Shown: positions 14,662 to 22,512 of the stretch, one piece after another | Layout of the letters: every line of letters begins with the position of its first letter | Position numbering within the stretch: position 1 is the first letter of the stretch | DNA from: Streptomyces griseoaurantiacus | GTDB lineage: Bacteria; Actinomycetota; Actinomycetes; Streptomycetales; Streptomycetaceae | NCBI GenBank assembly: GCA_014656015.1 | Contig: BNBP01000051.1 | Coordinates: 1 to 50,308 of the forward strand | Length of the DNA stretch: 50,308 nucleotides | Reading direction: 5' to 3' | Made by a program: the position numbers and the translations under genes | Notes under the pieces: generated by a model | The model's input: only the letters and a program-made list of their open reading frames with translations | Told to the model about the DNA's origin: nothing | The model's database searches: none

Positions 14662-15588
14662 ATGCAACAGGAATCCGGGTTCGACGAGTTCAGCGTCGGC
14701 ATCAACGCCTACCGCGTGATGGCGCCCGAGGCGCGGGCCGTGGGCGTGCGCACCCACCAGCTCCGGTTCGACAACCTCGGGGCCGAGAGCGCGGGCGCCG
14801 TGAGCAGCAGGGTCGCCGAGGACTTCCTCACCGCGAGCCGGCTGCGGGCCCCCGACCGGGAGGGCGTGCTGTCCGCCTCGGACTACTTCGGCGACACGAT
14901 GGTGACCACGCTCGCCCAGCTCGACGACGACCCGGTGCCCGCACACCAGCGGGTCGAGCTGCCCCCCTCGGTGCCCGCGACGATGGAACTCGGCGAGGCC
15001 CTGATGCGGCGCCGCAGCGTCCGCGGCTACAGCGGTGACCCCGTCGCCGCGGCGGAGCTGGCGACGGTGCTGCGCCTGGCCGACGGTGTGACGGCGGAGG
15101 CCGACATCGAGCTGCTGCGCGGCGGCCGGGAGACGTACCGCTTCCGCACGGCGCCGAGCGGCGGCGGGCTCTTCCCGGTGGCCCTGCACGTGGTGGCGCT
15201 CGACGTCGGCGGCCTGGACATGGGCGTGTACCGCTATCAGCCGGTGCGGGACGTGCTGGTACGGGAGGGCGGCCAGGCGGACGTCGACCGTGTGCTCGAC
15301 GCCTTCACGACCCCCGGCACGGCGATCTCCTTCGACACCGCCGCGGCGCTGGTGGTCATGGTCGCGAGCCCCTGGCGGAGCATGCGCAAGTACGGGCCGC
15401 GGGGCCTGCGGTTCGTGCTGCACGAGACGGGGTGCATCACGCAGAACCTGCATCTGGCGGTGACGTCCCTCGGCCTCGGCTCCACGGACTGCGCGAGCTT
15501 CGTGGACGACCGGCTGCACGCGGCGCTCGGCATCGACGGGGTGCTGCGGGCGGCCGTGCACGCGGTGGTCCTGGGGAGGCTGGAGTGA
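14662..15588 (+). CDS. SagB-like nitroreductase-fold azoline dehydrogenase
   Basis: A 308-aa FMN enzyme. After an N-terminal section of about 105 residues typical of SagB proteins comes RRRSVRGYSG, the FMN-phosphate-binding start of the nitroreductase fold. APSGGGLFPVALHVV, then KYGPRGLRFVLHETGCITQNLHLAVTSLGLGS follow; the KYG-x-R and LHETG elements mark SagB-type oxidases. In azole RiPPs this enzyme aromatises azolines to azoles. The ATG at 14662 is chosen from the open frame because it follows AGGGAGGG. Its stop overlaps the GTG of the radical SAM gene by 4 bp. It supports mature azoles in the product. Confidence 0.85.
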   Translation: MQQESGFDEFSVGINAYRVMAPEARAVGVRTHQLRFDNLGAESAGAVSSRVAEDFLTASRLRAPDREGVLSASDYFGDTMVTTLAQLDDDPVPAHQRVELPPSVPATMELGEALMRRRSVRGYSGDPVAAAELATVLRLADGVTAEADIELLRGGRETYRFRTAPSGGGLFPVALHVVALDVGGLDMGVYRYQPVRDVLVREGGQADVDRVLDAFTTPGTAISFDTAAALVVMVASPWRSMRKYGPRGLRFVLHETGCITQNLHLAVTSLGLGSTDCASFVDDRLHAALGIDGVLRAAVHAVVLGRLE

Positions 15589-17015
15589 GCACGTCCCCGC
15601 AGACCGCGGGCCAGGCATCCCCGCACCCCGCCGGGCAGACAGTCCCGGGTCCCGCCGGGCAGGCACTCCCGCGTCCCGCAGGACAGGCACCCCCGCACCC
15701 CGCCGGGCAGGCATCCGGGCAGGCGGCCCCGCACCCCGCCGCGCGGGCGGCCGGCTCTCCGGACCGGGCCCCGGGCCGGACCCCCGACCGGGACCTCCTC
15801 GTCTACGTCCACATCCCCTTCTGCCGCTCGAAGTGCCACTTCTGCGACTGGGTCACCGAGATCCCCACCTCCGAGCTGCTGCTCACCGAGACCGACCAGC
15901 CGCGCCGCCGCTACGTGGACGCCCTGTGCCACGAGATCACCGAACGCGGCAGCCGCCTGACCGAGGCCGGTTACCGCCCGACGATCCTCTACTGGGGCGG
16001 CGGCACGGCCTCCATCCTGTCCCTCGACGAGATCTCCCGCGTCGGCGCGGCCCTGCGCCGGGCGTTCCCCGCCCTGGGCGGCGAGCTGCTGGAGTCGACG
16101 ATCGAGTGCAGCCCGGAGACCCTGGAGCCGGAGAAGCTCGCGGCCTTCCGCGAGATCGGCTTCCGCCGGCTGAGCAGCGGCGTGCAGTCCTTCGACGACG
16201 CACGGCTGCGCACCCTCGGCCGCAGCCATGACGCCCACCAGGCCCGCACGATCGTCCAGCAGGCACGCGAGGCCGGGTTCGAGGACATCAGCATCGACCT
16301 GATCTGCGGTTTCCCCGGGCAGCCCAGTGCCGAGACGCGGGAGGCCGTACGGGTCGCCCTCGATCTGCCCCTCACCCATGTCGCGCTCTACCCCTACCGG
16401 CCCGCGCACGGCACCGTCATGCGCCGCCAGCTCGGACGCGGCAACCGGCGTCTGGACCGCCAGGAGCAGAAGCGCGGCTACGCGGAGGGCGCCGAGCTGC
16501 TGACCGGGGCGGGCTTCGAGGAGTACGCGATGAGTCACTTCGGCACCGGCGGCCTGCGGTGCCACAGTGATCTCGCCTACTTCCAACTGCGGTGCGACTG
16601 GGCGGGATTCGGCTCGGGGGCGACGTCCGTGCTCGACGGCCGCTATCTCTCGCACGGCCGCGGCAGGCTCCTCGACTACAACCGCGATCCCCTCGCCTTC
16701 GACGAGGACTACGCGCTCGCCTCGGCCGCCATCGCGCCCCGCATGCTCTACCAGTCCCTGACGACGTACGAGGGCGCCCGGCGCGAGTGGTGGGAGCGGC
16801 GCACCGGACAGCCCTTCGAGGACGTGACGGGGCAGCGGGCCTGCCGCACCCTCCTGGAGTTCTTCGACTCCGTGAGCGAGGTGACCCGCGACGAGGACGG
16901 GCTCCGGCTGCCCCGCCCGGACATCGCCGACGCGTTCATCGAGCTGCAGTACCTCAACTCGCCCCAGCAGGGGCGCACCGACCTGTCCGTCACAGCCGCC
17001 ACGCTCATGGGCTGA
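15585..17015 (+). CDS. HemN/HemW-like radical SAM enzyme (class C methyltransferase-like)
   Basis: A 476-aa protein. The 4Fe-4S motif C80-RSK-C84-HF-C87 lies in VYVHIPFC...CDWV. YWGGGTASILSLDEI and the ECSPETLEPEKLAAFREIGFRRLSSGVQSFDD region are typical of the coproporphyrinogen-oxidase-like HemN group, and the HemN C-terminal domain follows. Cluster-located HemN homologues of thiopeptides (NosN, TbtI type) are radical SAM C-methyltransferases, so methylation of an azole is a reasonable guess. Real HemN or HemW would not be expected inside this operon. The first about 70 residues are a Pro/Ala/Gly/Gln-rich repeat not found in the family. GTG 15585 overlaps the sagB-like stop (GTGA). Confidence 0.8.
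   Translation: MSTSPQTAGQASPHPAGQTVPGPAGQALPRPAGQAPPHPAGQASGQAAPHPAARAAGSPDRAPGRTPDRDLLVYVHIPFCRSKCHFCDWVTEIPTSELLLTETDQPRRRYVDALCHEITERGSRLTEAGYRPTILYWGGGTASILSLDEISRVGAALRRAFPALGGELLESTIECSPETLEPEKLAAFREIGFRRLSSGVQSFDDARLRTLGRSHDAHQARTIVQQAREAGFEDISIDLICGFPGQPSAETREAVRVALDLPLTHVALYPYRPAHGTVMRRQLGRGNRRLDRQEQKRGYAEGAELLTGAGFEEYAMSHFGTGGLRCHSDLAYFQLRCDWAGFGSGATSVLDGRYLSHGRGRLLDYNRDPLAFDEDYALASAAIAPRMLYQSLTTYEGARREWWERRTGQPFEDVTGQRACRTLLEFFDSVSEVTRDEDGLRLPRPDIADAFIELQYLNSPQQGRTDLSVTAATLMG
15615..15746 (+). repeat. 24-bp degenerate repeats coding a PAGQ-rich N-terminus
   Basis: Four consecutive 24-bp units (15615, 15639, 15663, 15687), then a 12-bp partial unit and one diverged unit. They keep the reading frame and encode eight-residue repeats ending PAGQ at the N-terminus of the radical SAM protein. 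Expansion by slippage is likely. A functional role is unproven. Confidence 0.75.
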
Positions 17016-17036
17016 CCCGAACGAGAGGAGACGTCC

Positions 17037-18128
17037 GTGTCCACGCGACGCACCAGCCGCACCGTGCGCATCAAGTCCGTCTATTCCGTGGTACCGCACG
17101 ACCAGAACACGGTCGAGCTGCGCTCGGGAGTGTGGAGCCCGCAGTCGATCACGCTCGTCGACCACAGCGGCGGGGGCCGTCTCAGCACGCTCGTCACGGG
17201 GCTCGACGGCACCAGGGACCGGGCGCAGCTCGCCAAGGAGGCCGGGGTCACCCGTACCGAGCTGGAGGCGCTGATCGACCACCTGGACCAGCTCGCCGTG
17301 CTGGAGCACGGCCCCTCCACGGCGCTGGACGCCTTCCTGGACCGCGTGGCGAGCGGGCGGGTCGAGCGGGCCGCCCACCGGCACGTGCGCCTCCTCGGCG
17401 GCGGGCCCGCCTCGGCGCAGGTGGCGCGACTGCTCGGGGCGCACGAGGAGTTGACGGTGAGCGGGCCGGACGAGGAGGACCGGCTGGTCGCGCTGCTGGA
17501 CGACTGCCCGCTGGACCTCCTGGAGGACGGCCTGGCCTTCGAACGGTTCGTGGAGAACTTCGAGGACTGGCGGGGCTGTCTGCTCGTCCATGTCGCCGAC
17601 GCCGTCCATCCGCTGCGGCTGGCCGTGCTCAACCGGGTGGCCCTGGCGCTGGACACGCCGTGGATCCAGGCGGCCGTCGACGGGCCGCTGCTTCTGGTGG
17701 GCCCGACGTTCGTGCCCGACAGCACGTGCTGCTTCACCTGTTTCGAGACCCGTGTGGTGATGAACCTCCGCGAGGGCGCCGCCTACCAGCGCTACAAGCA
17801 GGCACTCGCCGCCGCCGGCGCCCGGGCCGACGGACGAGCCGACGACGGTGTCGCCGGGAACGGGCACGCCGCCGGGCCCGTGGCGGACGAGGGCTGCGCC
17901 GGGGTCCTCTCCTCGCTCCTCGCCTCGCACGCCGCGCTGGAGGCAGTGAACATGGCGGTCACCGGCACGACCAGCACCGTCGGCAAGGTGCTCGGGATCT
18001 ACCTCCCGTCGATGGAGATGGTCTACTCCGACGTGCTCAGGCTGCCGGGCTGCCCCTCGTGCGGCACCGTGCCCGAACGGGACGGCACGGAGATCTACTT
18101 CGACGTCAGGCGGTGGATCGATGCCTGA
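17037..18128 (+). CDS. E1-like (Ocin-ThiF) leader-binding partner of the YcaO cyclodehydratase
   Basis: A 363-aa protein. The N-terminal part (SVYSVVPHDQNTVELRSGVWSPQS...LTRTELEALIDHLDQLAVLE) resembles the RiPP recognition (winged-helix) element that binds the leader. The ThiF-like body follows with RLLGGGPASAQVARLL. The tetrathiolate zinc site C232-FT-C235 and C339-PS-C342 is characteristic of this family, and the body lacks the ATP-using motif of true E1 enzymes. It would present the precursor to the YcaO enzyme in the cytoplasm. The GTG follows GAGGAGAC. Its last 8 bp overlap the ycaO start, giving coupled, probably equimolar synthesis. Confidence 0.85.
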   Translation: MSTRRTSRTVRIKSVYSVVPHDQNTVELRSGVWSPQSITLVDHSGGGRLSTLVTGLDGTRDRAQLAKEAGVTRTELEALIDHLDQLAVLEHGPSTALDAFLDRVASGRVERAAHRHVRLLGGGPASAQVARLLGAHEELTVSGPDEEDRLVALLDDCPLDLLEDGLAFERFVENFEDWRGCLLVHVADAVHPLRLAVLNRVALALDTPWIQAAVDGPLLLVGPTFVPDSTCCFTCFETRVVMNLREGAAYQRYKQALAAAGARADGRADDGVAGNGHAAGPVADEGCAGVLSSLLASHAALEAVNMAVTGTTSTVGKVLGIYLPSMEMVYSDVLRLPGCPSCGTVPERDGTEIYFDVRRWIDA

Positions 18129-19488
18129 GCTGCGCACCGACTCGGGGCTGCGCCTCGTCGAGCCGCCCGACGGCCAGACCGCCCGGCTGCGCCGCCGGAT
18201 GCACTCCCCGCTCTGCGGGCTCATGCCCCAGCTCGGTTTCCTCTCCCGGCCCCGGTACGCCCCGCGCCTGCTGGTCTCCGGGGGCGACCTCACCGGCGTC
18301 CACGTCCTGCGCGACCAGCCCCGCCCCAAGCTGGGCAGCTACCACATCGGCGGATACGGGGTGCGCCCCTACGAGTCGCACATCCGCACCCTGGGCGAGG
18401 TGGTGGAACGGTACGCCGGGTACGTCGCGGCCGTCAGCGGCGCGTACCCCGTCCGGTTCGCCACCGAGGCCGAACTGGGCGAACTCACCGACGGGGAACC
18501 GTACTTCCCGATCGGCTCCTACCGTCCCTTCACCGAGGAGCAGACGGCGAGTGGGGGCTTCCCCTTCAGCAGCCCGGGACCCGAGGACCGCTTCGGCTGG
18601 AGCCGCTTCACCCGCCTGCGCGACGGCCGGCCGACCTGGCTCCCGGCCCAGCTCACCACCGTCGGCTACGTGGTGCGGGACCGCGAGGGCGAACCGTGGG
18701 TGCAGCCCGCCGTCACCACCGGCACGGCGGCGCACACCGACCCGGACAAGGCCGCGCTCGGCGCGCTCCAGGAGATGGCGCAGATCGACGCGGCGGTCGG
18801 CCACTGGTACGGCGCCACCCGGTCGGTGCGCATCCGGCCCGGCCGGCGCACCGCCGCCCTCCTGCGGCTGGTGGCCCGGCACTGCCATCCCCTGGGCGGG
18901 CAGCCGGAGTTCCACCTGCTGCCGAGCGCCGACCTGCCGGGCTTCACCGTCGCCTGCCTGCTGCGCGAACCGGGCGGCCAGGTGCCCGCCGTCGTCGTGG
19001 GCCTGGGCATCGACGACCGTCTGGAGTCCGCGATGTACAAGTCGTTCCTGGAGGGCGTGGGCGTGCGCGCGCTCGCCACCTGGACGAGTGTGCAGGAGCG
19101 GACGTCCGGGACGGGCCCGGGCGAGGAGGCCATCTTCGACCTGGAGAGCAACGTCGTCCTGGCCGCCTCCCCGGAGGGTGCCCGGGTCGTCGAGGAGCGC
19201 TACGGGGACTGCGAGGAGGCCGGCGCCGACGACCTCCCCCCGGACCCCGAGGACCGCGGGGCCGCGCACGCCGTACGCCGTCTCGTCCGGGCCTTCCACG
19301 ACACCGGCAAGCGCCTGTACGCCGGGGACCTGACCACCGTGGACGCGGCGGCACTCGGCTTCGTCGTGGCCCGCTTCTGGAGCCCCGACCTGCTCACCCT
19401 GCCGCTGCCGAGCGCACCCACGGCGGCCCATCCCCGGTTCGCGGCCTACGGAGGGTTCCGGCGGCATGTCCCCCATCCCTTCCCCTGA
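18121..19488 (+). CDS. YcaO-domain azoline-forming cyclodehydratase
   Basis: A 455-aa protein. The YcaO domain starts near residue 60; RTLGEVVERYAGY provides the first ATP/Mg-binding Glu set and GTAAHTDPDKAALGALQEMAQIDA the second. The protein ends VPHPFP, so P451, P453 and P455 form the C-terminal PxPxP motif that marks azoline-forming YcaO enzymes and lies in their active site. In the second motif the usual ER pair reads QI, a variation seen by eye whose effect I cannot judge. It phosphorylates the amide oxygen to drive cyclisation of Cys, Ser or Thr of the precursor. The next gene begins 23 bp before its stop. Confidence 0.9.
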   Translation: MPELRTDSGLRLVEPPDGQTARLRRRMHSPLCGLMPQLGFLSRPRYAPRLLVSGGDLTGVHVLRDQPRPKLGSYHIGGYGVRPYESHIRTLGEVVERYAGYVAAVSGAYPVRFATEAELGELTDGEPYFPIGSYRPFTEEQTASGGFPFSSPGPEDRFGWSRFTRLRDGRPTWLPAQLTTVGYVVRDREGEPWVQPAVTTGTAAHTDPDKAALGALQEMAQIDAAVGHWYGATRSVRIRPGRRTAALLRLVARHCHPLGGQPEFHLLPSADLPGFTVACLLREPGGQVPAVVVGLGIDDRLESAMYKSFLEGVGVRALATWTSVQERTSGTGPGEEAIFDLESNVVLAASPEGARVVEERYGDCEEAGADDLPPDPEDRGAAHAVRRLVRAFHDTGKRLYAGDLTTVDAAALGFVVARFWSPDLLTLPLPSAPTAAHPRFAAYGGFRRHVPHPFP

Positions 19489-20329
19489 GCCGCTCCACCT
19501 CGTCCCCGCAGACACGCGCCCTTTGCTGACGGCGACGGTGGTGGTCCTCGGCCTGGCGTCGATGACCGTCGCCTCCCACCTCCACACACGCTGGTCCGGG
19601 CTGCGACGGCTGCCGATGCTGGCCCTGCACACCGGCGTCTGCGCGCTCGCCCTGCTGGGAGGCGGGGCGCTGCTCGGCACCGGGGTGCTGCGGCCGGTCG
19701 GCGGCGCCTGGGTGCCCGGGCTCGGCTCCCTCGCCGCCGGACTGCTCGCGGGGCTGCTGCTCGGCCCGCTCGTGGCGTACGCGGCCACCCGCGCCGACCG
19801 GTCGCTGACCCGGTGGTGGGGCAGCAGGGCCGGACACGCGGTGCGCGACGACCGTTCGGTGACGCTGCGTTCCGGGCGGGCGCGGCCGGCCGGGGTCGCC
19901 GTGTCGGCCTCGACCACCCGGCGCACCGGTCTGATCGAGGCCCGCAACAACTTCGCGCCGACCTCCGCCGACCTCCGCGTCCGGTTGTCCCTGCTGCTCA
20001 CCGTCGCGGTGGCCGAGGAGCTCGTCTACCGGGGCGTCCTGACGGGGCTCGCGCTGCGCGCGGGCTCGACGGCCGCGGTGGTGGCCGCGCTGCTCGGGGT
20101 GCAGCTCGTCTTCGCCGTGTCCCACGTGTTCTTCGGCTGGGGGCAGGTGCTGTCCAAGCTGCCGCTCGCGGGGCTGTGCGCGGGCGCCGTGCTGCTGACC
20201 GGGACGGTGCTGCCCGCCGTCCTCGGCCATGCCCTGTTCAACCTGTGGGTCTGGCGCTACCACCGGGCCCGCCCCAGCACCGCCGGACGGGTACGGACCG
20301 GCGCCCCGATGTGGGGGGCGGCCCGGTGA
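19466..20329 (+). CDS. CPBP-family intramembrane glutamic protease, copy 1
   Basis: A 287-aa polytopic membrane protein with about seven hydrophobic helices. The CPBP (Abi/Rce1) motifs are in order: EE-LVYR with E184-E185 (VAEELVYRG), then VSHVFFGWGQVL, and GHALFNLWVW for the last catalytic His/Asn. Relatives cleave peptides within or next to the membrane and occur in many bacteriocin clusters for leader removal or immunity. The ATG at 19466 has GGAGGG about 10 bases upstream inside ycaO. Its stop overlaps the GTG of the second CPBP gene (GTGA). A leader-peptidase role is inferred. Confidence 0.8.
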   Translation: MSPIPSPEPLHLVPADTRPLLTATVVVLGLASMTVASHLHTRWSGLRRLPMLALHTGVCALALLGGGALLGTGVLRPVGGAWVPGLGSLAAGLLAGLLLGPLVAYAATRADRSLTRWWGSRAGHAVRDDRSVTLRSGRARPAGVAVSASTTRRTGLIEARNNFAPTSADLRVRLSLLLTVAVAEELVYRGVLTGLALRAGSTAAVVAALLGVQLVFAVSHVFFGWGQVLSKLPLAGLCAGAVLLTGTVLPAVLGHALFNLWVWRYHRARPSTAGRVRTGAPMWGAAR

Positions 20330-21294
20330 GCACGGCATGGCGTGTGGCGACGCTGGCCGCCGTGGTCGTCGTCTACTACTGGTTCGGCAAGACCCTGCTG
20401 TTCCGGGGCGCGCGCCGGCTCGCGGCGGCGACGCGGATCGGCCCGTCCCACTGGGGCACCGCTCAGCGGGCCGACGTCTTCGAGCTGGCGGCGGCCGGCG
20501 CGAGTCACGTCCTCGTGGTGGCCGCGCTGCTCGCCGTGACGGGCATCGGGCCCGGCATGCTGGTGAGCGGCCTCGCCCGGCCCGACCTCCTCGCGCTGGG
20601 TGTCCTGCTGGGCGTGGGGGAACTGGCGCTGGGGTCGCTGCTGTGCCGGGCGCTGATCGAGCTGAGCCTGGCACGCGGGGCGCGGGCACGGACGCGACCG
20701 GCCCGGCGGACGGCGGGCGCTGCGGGGGCCGGGGAGCGGCGTGCGGCGGACTCGGCGAACCGGCGTGCGGCGGGCGCGGGAGTCCGGGGCGCGCTGCTCG
20801 GCGCGCGGACCCGGGGCGTGGTGGGCCGCGGTGACCGGGGCGCGCTGGGACCGGTGGGCGCACCCGCCCCGCCCGGGTCCGCCCGCAGGTCCCGCACCGC
20901 CGCGGACCCGGCGGACCAGGGGCAGAGCCTGCGCTCCTGGCTCGGACGCTCGCGCGGCGGCTGGATCCGCCACCATCTGACCTCCCTCAAGGTCCTGCCC
21001 CTGTGGGCCGCCCTCGGCCTGACCGGCGTGCAGGTCGCCTCCGAGGAGCTCGTGTTCCGCGGGGTCGCCCTGACCTGGCTGCGCGAGGCGGGCCCGCTCG
21101 TGGCGCTCACCACCTCCATCGTCCTGTTCGTCCTCATGCAGGCGTTCTTCATGTCCTCCTGGCAGGGGGCGATGTTCCCCGTGGTGGGCGGGATCGTCAT
21201 GGGGGTCGTGCACGGCCTGGTGTTCTGGACGACCCCCCTCGTCGTGCCGCTGGTCGTGGCGCACGTCGTGTTCTTCGTCTTCGCCGTCATCTAG
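20326..21294 (+). CDS. CPBP-family intramembrane protease, copy 2 with a large loop insertion
   Basis: A 322-aa membrane protein. Residues 5-22 and 60-115 are hydrophobic. A basic Arg/Ala-rich hydrophilic stretch at about 122-210 follows, then the CPBP core: ASEELVFRGVALTWL, VLMQAFFMSS (in place of the usual H-x-x-F or N motif) and VAHVVFF. The second motif has Gln instead of His, so activity is less certain than for copy 1. The two could act as a heterodimer in leader removal or in immunity. The DNA of its last codons is part of a 14-bp tandem repeat array. The start is the GTG overlapping the previous stop. Confidence 0.75.
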   Translation: MSTAWRVATLAAVVVVYYWFGKTLLFRGARRLAAATRIGPSHWGTAQRADVFELAAAGASHVLVVAALLAVTGIGPGMLVSGLARPDLLALGVLLGVGELALGSLLCRALIELSLARGARARTRPARRTAGAAGAGERRAADSANRRAAGAGVRGALLGARTRGVVGRGDRGALGPVGAPAPPGSARRSRTAADPADQGQSLRSWLGRSRGGWIRHHLTSLKVLPLWAALGLTGVQVASEELVFRGVALTWLREAGPLVALTTSIVLFVLMQAFFMSSWQGAMFPVVGGIVMGVVHGLVFWTTPLVVPLVVAHVVFFVFAVI

Positions 21295-21351
21295 TCACCG
21301 TCATCTGATCGCCGTCATCCGGTCGCCGTCATCCGGTCGCCGTCATCTAGA
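21282..21351. repeat. 14-bp tandem repeat, five copies
   Basis: Units at 21282, 21296, 21310, 21324 and 21338 follow the pattern CGCCGTCATCYRGT with minor changes. The array starts in the last codons of the second CPBP gene and fills most of the gap to the next gene. The length is not a multiple of three, so repeats beyond the stop are non-coding. Confidence 0.85.
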
Positions 21352-21373
21352 GCGAGAAGAGGTCGCTTACGTC

Positions 21374-22453
21374 ATGGAGCACGGTCTGTCGTTCCTCCCC
21401 GATGCCGAGCACTCCGCGCTGCCCGCGCAGGAGTACTTCCGCATGGCCCTCGACCTCAGCCGGTACGCCGACCAGGCCGGGCTCAGCCATGTGAAGATCA
21501 CCGAGCACTATCTGCGCCCGTACGGCGGCTACTGCCCGAGCCCGCTCGCCTTCCTGTCGGCCGTCGCGGCGGTGACGACGCGGGTGCGGCTGATGACCGG
21601 CTGCGTGCTGCCGGTCTTCCACCACCCCCTCGCGCTCGCCTCGGAGGCGGCGATGGTGGACGCGCTCAGCGGGGGCCGCCTCGACGTCGGCTTCGCCCGG
21701 GCGTATCTGCCCTACGAGTTCGAGGCGTTCGAGGTGCCCATGGACGGCAGCCGGGAGCGGTTCGTGGCGACGGTGGACGCCGTGCGCCGGCTGTGGACGG
21801 AGGAGAAGACGGCCGTCGACACCCCGTTCTTCCGGTTCGCCGACGCGACGGCGCTCCCCCGCCCCGTGCAGGACCCGCACCCCCCGACCTGGATCGCCGC
21901 CGTCCGCTCCCGCTCCAGCTTCGCCTGGGCGGGCGAGCAGGGTCACGGGCTCCTGGTGACGCCGGCGCTCACACCACTGGAGGAGATGGCGGACCACATC
22001 GCCGTGTACCGCGAGAGCTTCGAGCTGAGCGGGCACACCACGCACGGGGGGCACCGCACGACGCGGGGCCGCGTGCTGGCGAGCCTCCCGCTGTACGTCG
22101 GCGCCGACGACCGCGCGGCGTACGCGGACGCGGACCCGCTGCTCGCCCACTACCTGCGGGTCTGGGCCGAGTCGACGGACGCGTGGACCAGTACGGTCAG
22201 CGCCGACTACCGGGGCTACACCGGCATGAGCCGGGCCATCCGCGCGATGACCCCCGAGTCCTTCCGCACCCTCGGGGGCGCCGTGGTGGGCGGTCCCGGC
22301 CGGGTGGCCGACCGCATCCACGCCATCGCGGAGATCCTCGGCGTGGACGGCTTCCTGTGGCAGGTCGACTTCGGCGCGGTGGACGGCGGGCGGGCCCGCG
22401 CGAGCGTGGACCTCTTCTGCACCGAGGTACTCCCTCAACTGGCTGTCTCATAA
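21374..22453 (+). CDS. Luciferase-like (LLM) flavin/F420-dependent oxidoreductase
   Basis: A 359-aa TIM-barrel protein of the bacterial-luciferase superfamily. Near the N-terminus are SRYADQAGLSHVKITEHYLRPYG and PLAFLSAVAAVTTRVRLMTGC; LSGGRLDVGFARAYLPYEF is the characteristic LSGGR-x-D-x-G-x-AR segment, and AVVGGPGRVADRIHAI is near the end. Members are FMN- or F420-dependent monooxygenases or reductases. It is the last gene of the biosynthetic operon, behind the repeat array and ahead of a terminator. In the pathway it could hydroxylate or reduce the modified peptide; the choice is open. The genome can make F420, since fbiC is at 39134-41725. Confidence 0.8.
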   Translation: MEHGLSFLPDAEHSALPAQEYFRMALDLSRYADQAGLSHVKITEHYLRPYGGYCPSPLAFLSAVAAVTTRVRLMTGCVLPVFHHPLALASEAAMVDALSGGRLDVGFARAYLPYEFEAFEVPMDGSRERFVATVDAVRRLWTEEKTAVDTPFFRFADATALPRPVQDPHPPTWIAAVRSRSSFAWAGEQGHGLLVTPALTPLEEMADHIAVYRESFELSGHTTHGGHRTTRGRVLASLPLYVGADDRAAYADADPLLAHYLRVWAESTDAWTSTVSADYRGYTGMSRAIRAMTPESFRTLGGAVVGGPGRVADRIHAIAEILGVDGFLWQVDFGAVDGGRARASVDLFCTEVLPQLAVS

Positions 22454-22475
22454 CGGCCGTTGCACCGTCACGTCA

Positions 22476-22505
22476 GGAAGCCGTCACCCGGGCCCGCCGG
22501 CTTCC
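22476..22505. terminator. Hairpin at the convergent end of the RiPP operon
   Basis: GGAAGCCG (22476-22483) and CGGCTTCC (22498-22505) pair perfectly around a 14-base GC-rich loop. It lies between the oxidoreductase stop and the end of the leftward response-regulator gene and can serve both. Confidence 0.5.
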
Positions 22506-22512
22506 CGCGCGC

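Noticed and set aside
15585..17015. Housekeeping HemW or coproporphyrinogen dehydrogenase
   Set aside because: Start/stop overlap with sagB-like and close linkage to E1/YcaO genes point to the RiPP pathway; phylogeny would be needed to exclude it fully.
15237..18329. A 1030-residue open frame on the minus strand
   Set aside because: It lies wholly opposite the sagB-like, radical SAM and E1-like genes, has no domain, and is the mirror of high-GC codon bias.
16592..19333. A 913-residue plus-strand frame through the radical SAM, E1 and YcaO genes
   Set aside because: It is out of frame with all three recognised proteins and shows only Arg/Pro/Ala-rich shadow sequence.
13824..22453. Thiopeptide or lanthipeptide cluster
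   Set aside because: There is no LanB-like dehydratase, pyridine synthase or LanC-like cyclase; only azole-forming enzymes are seen.
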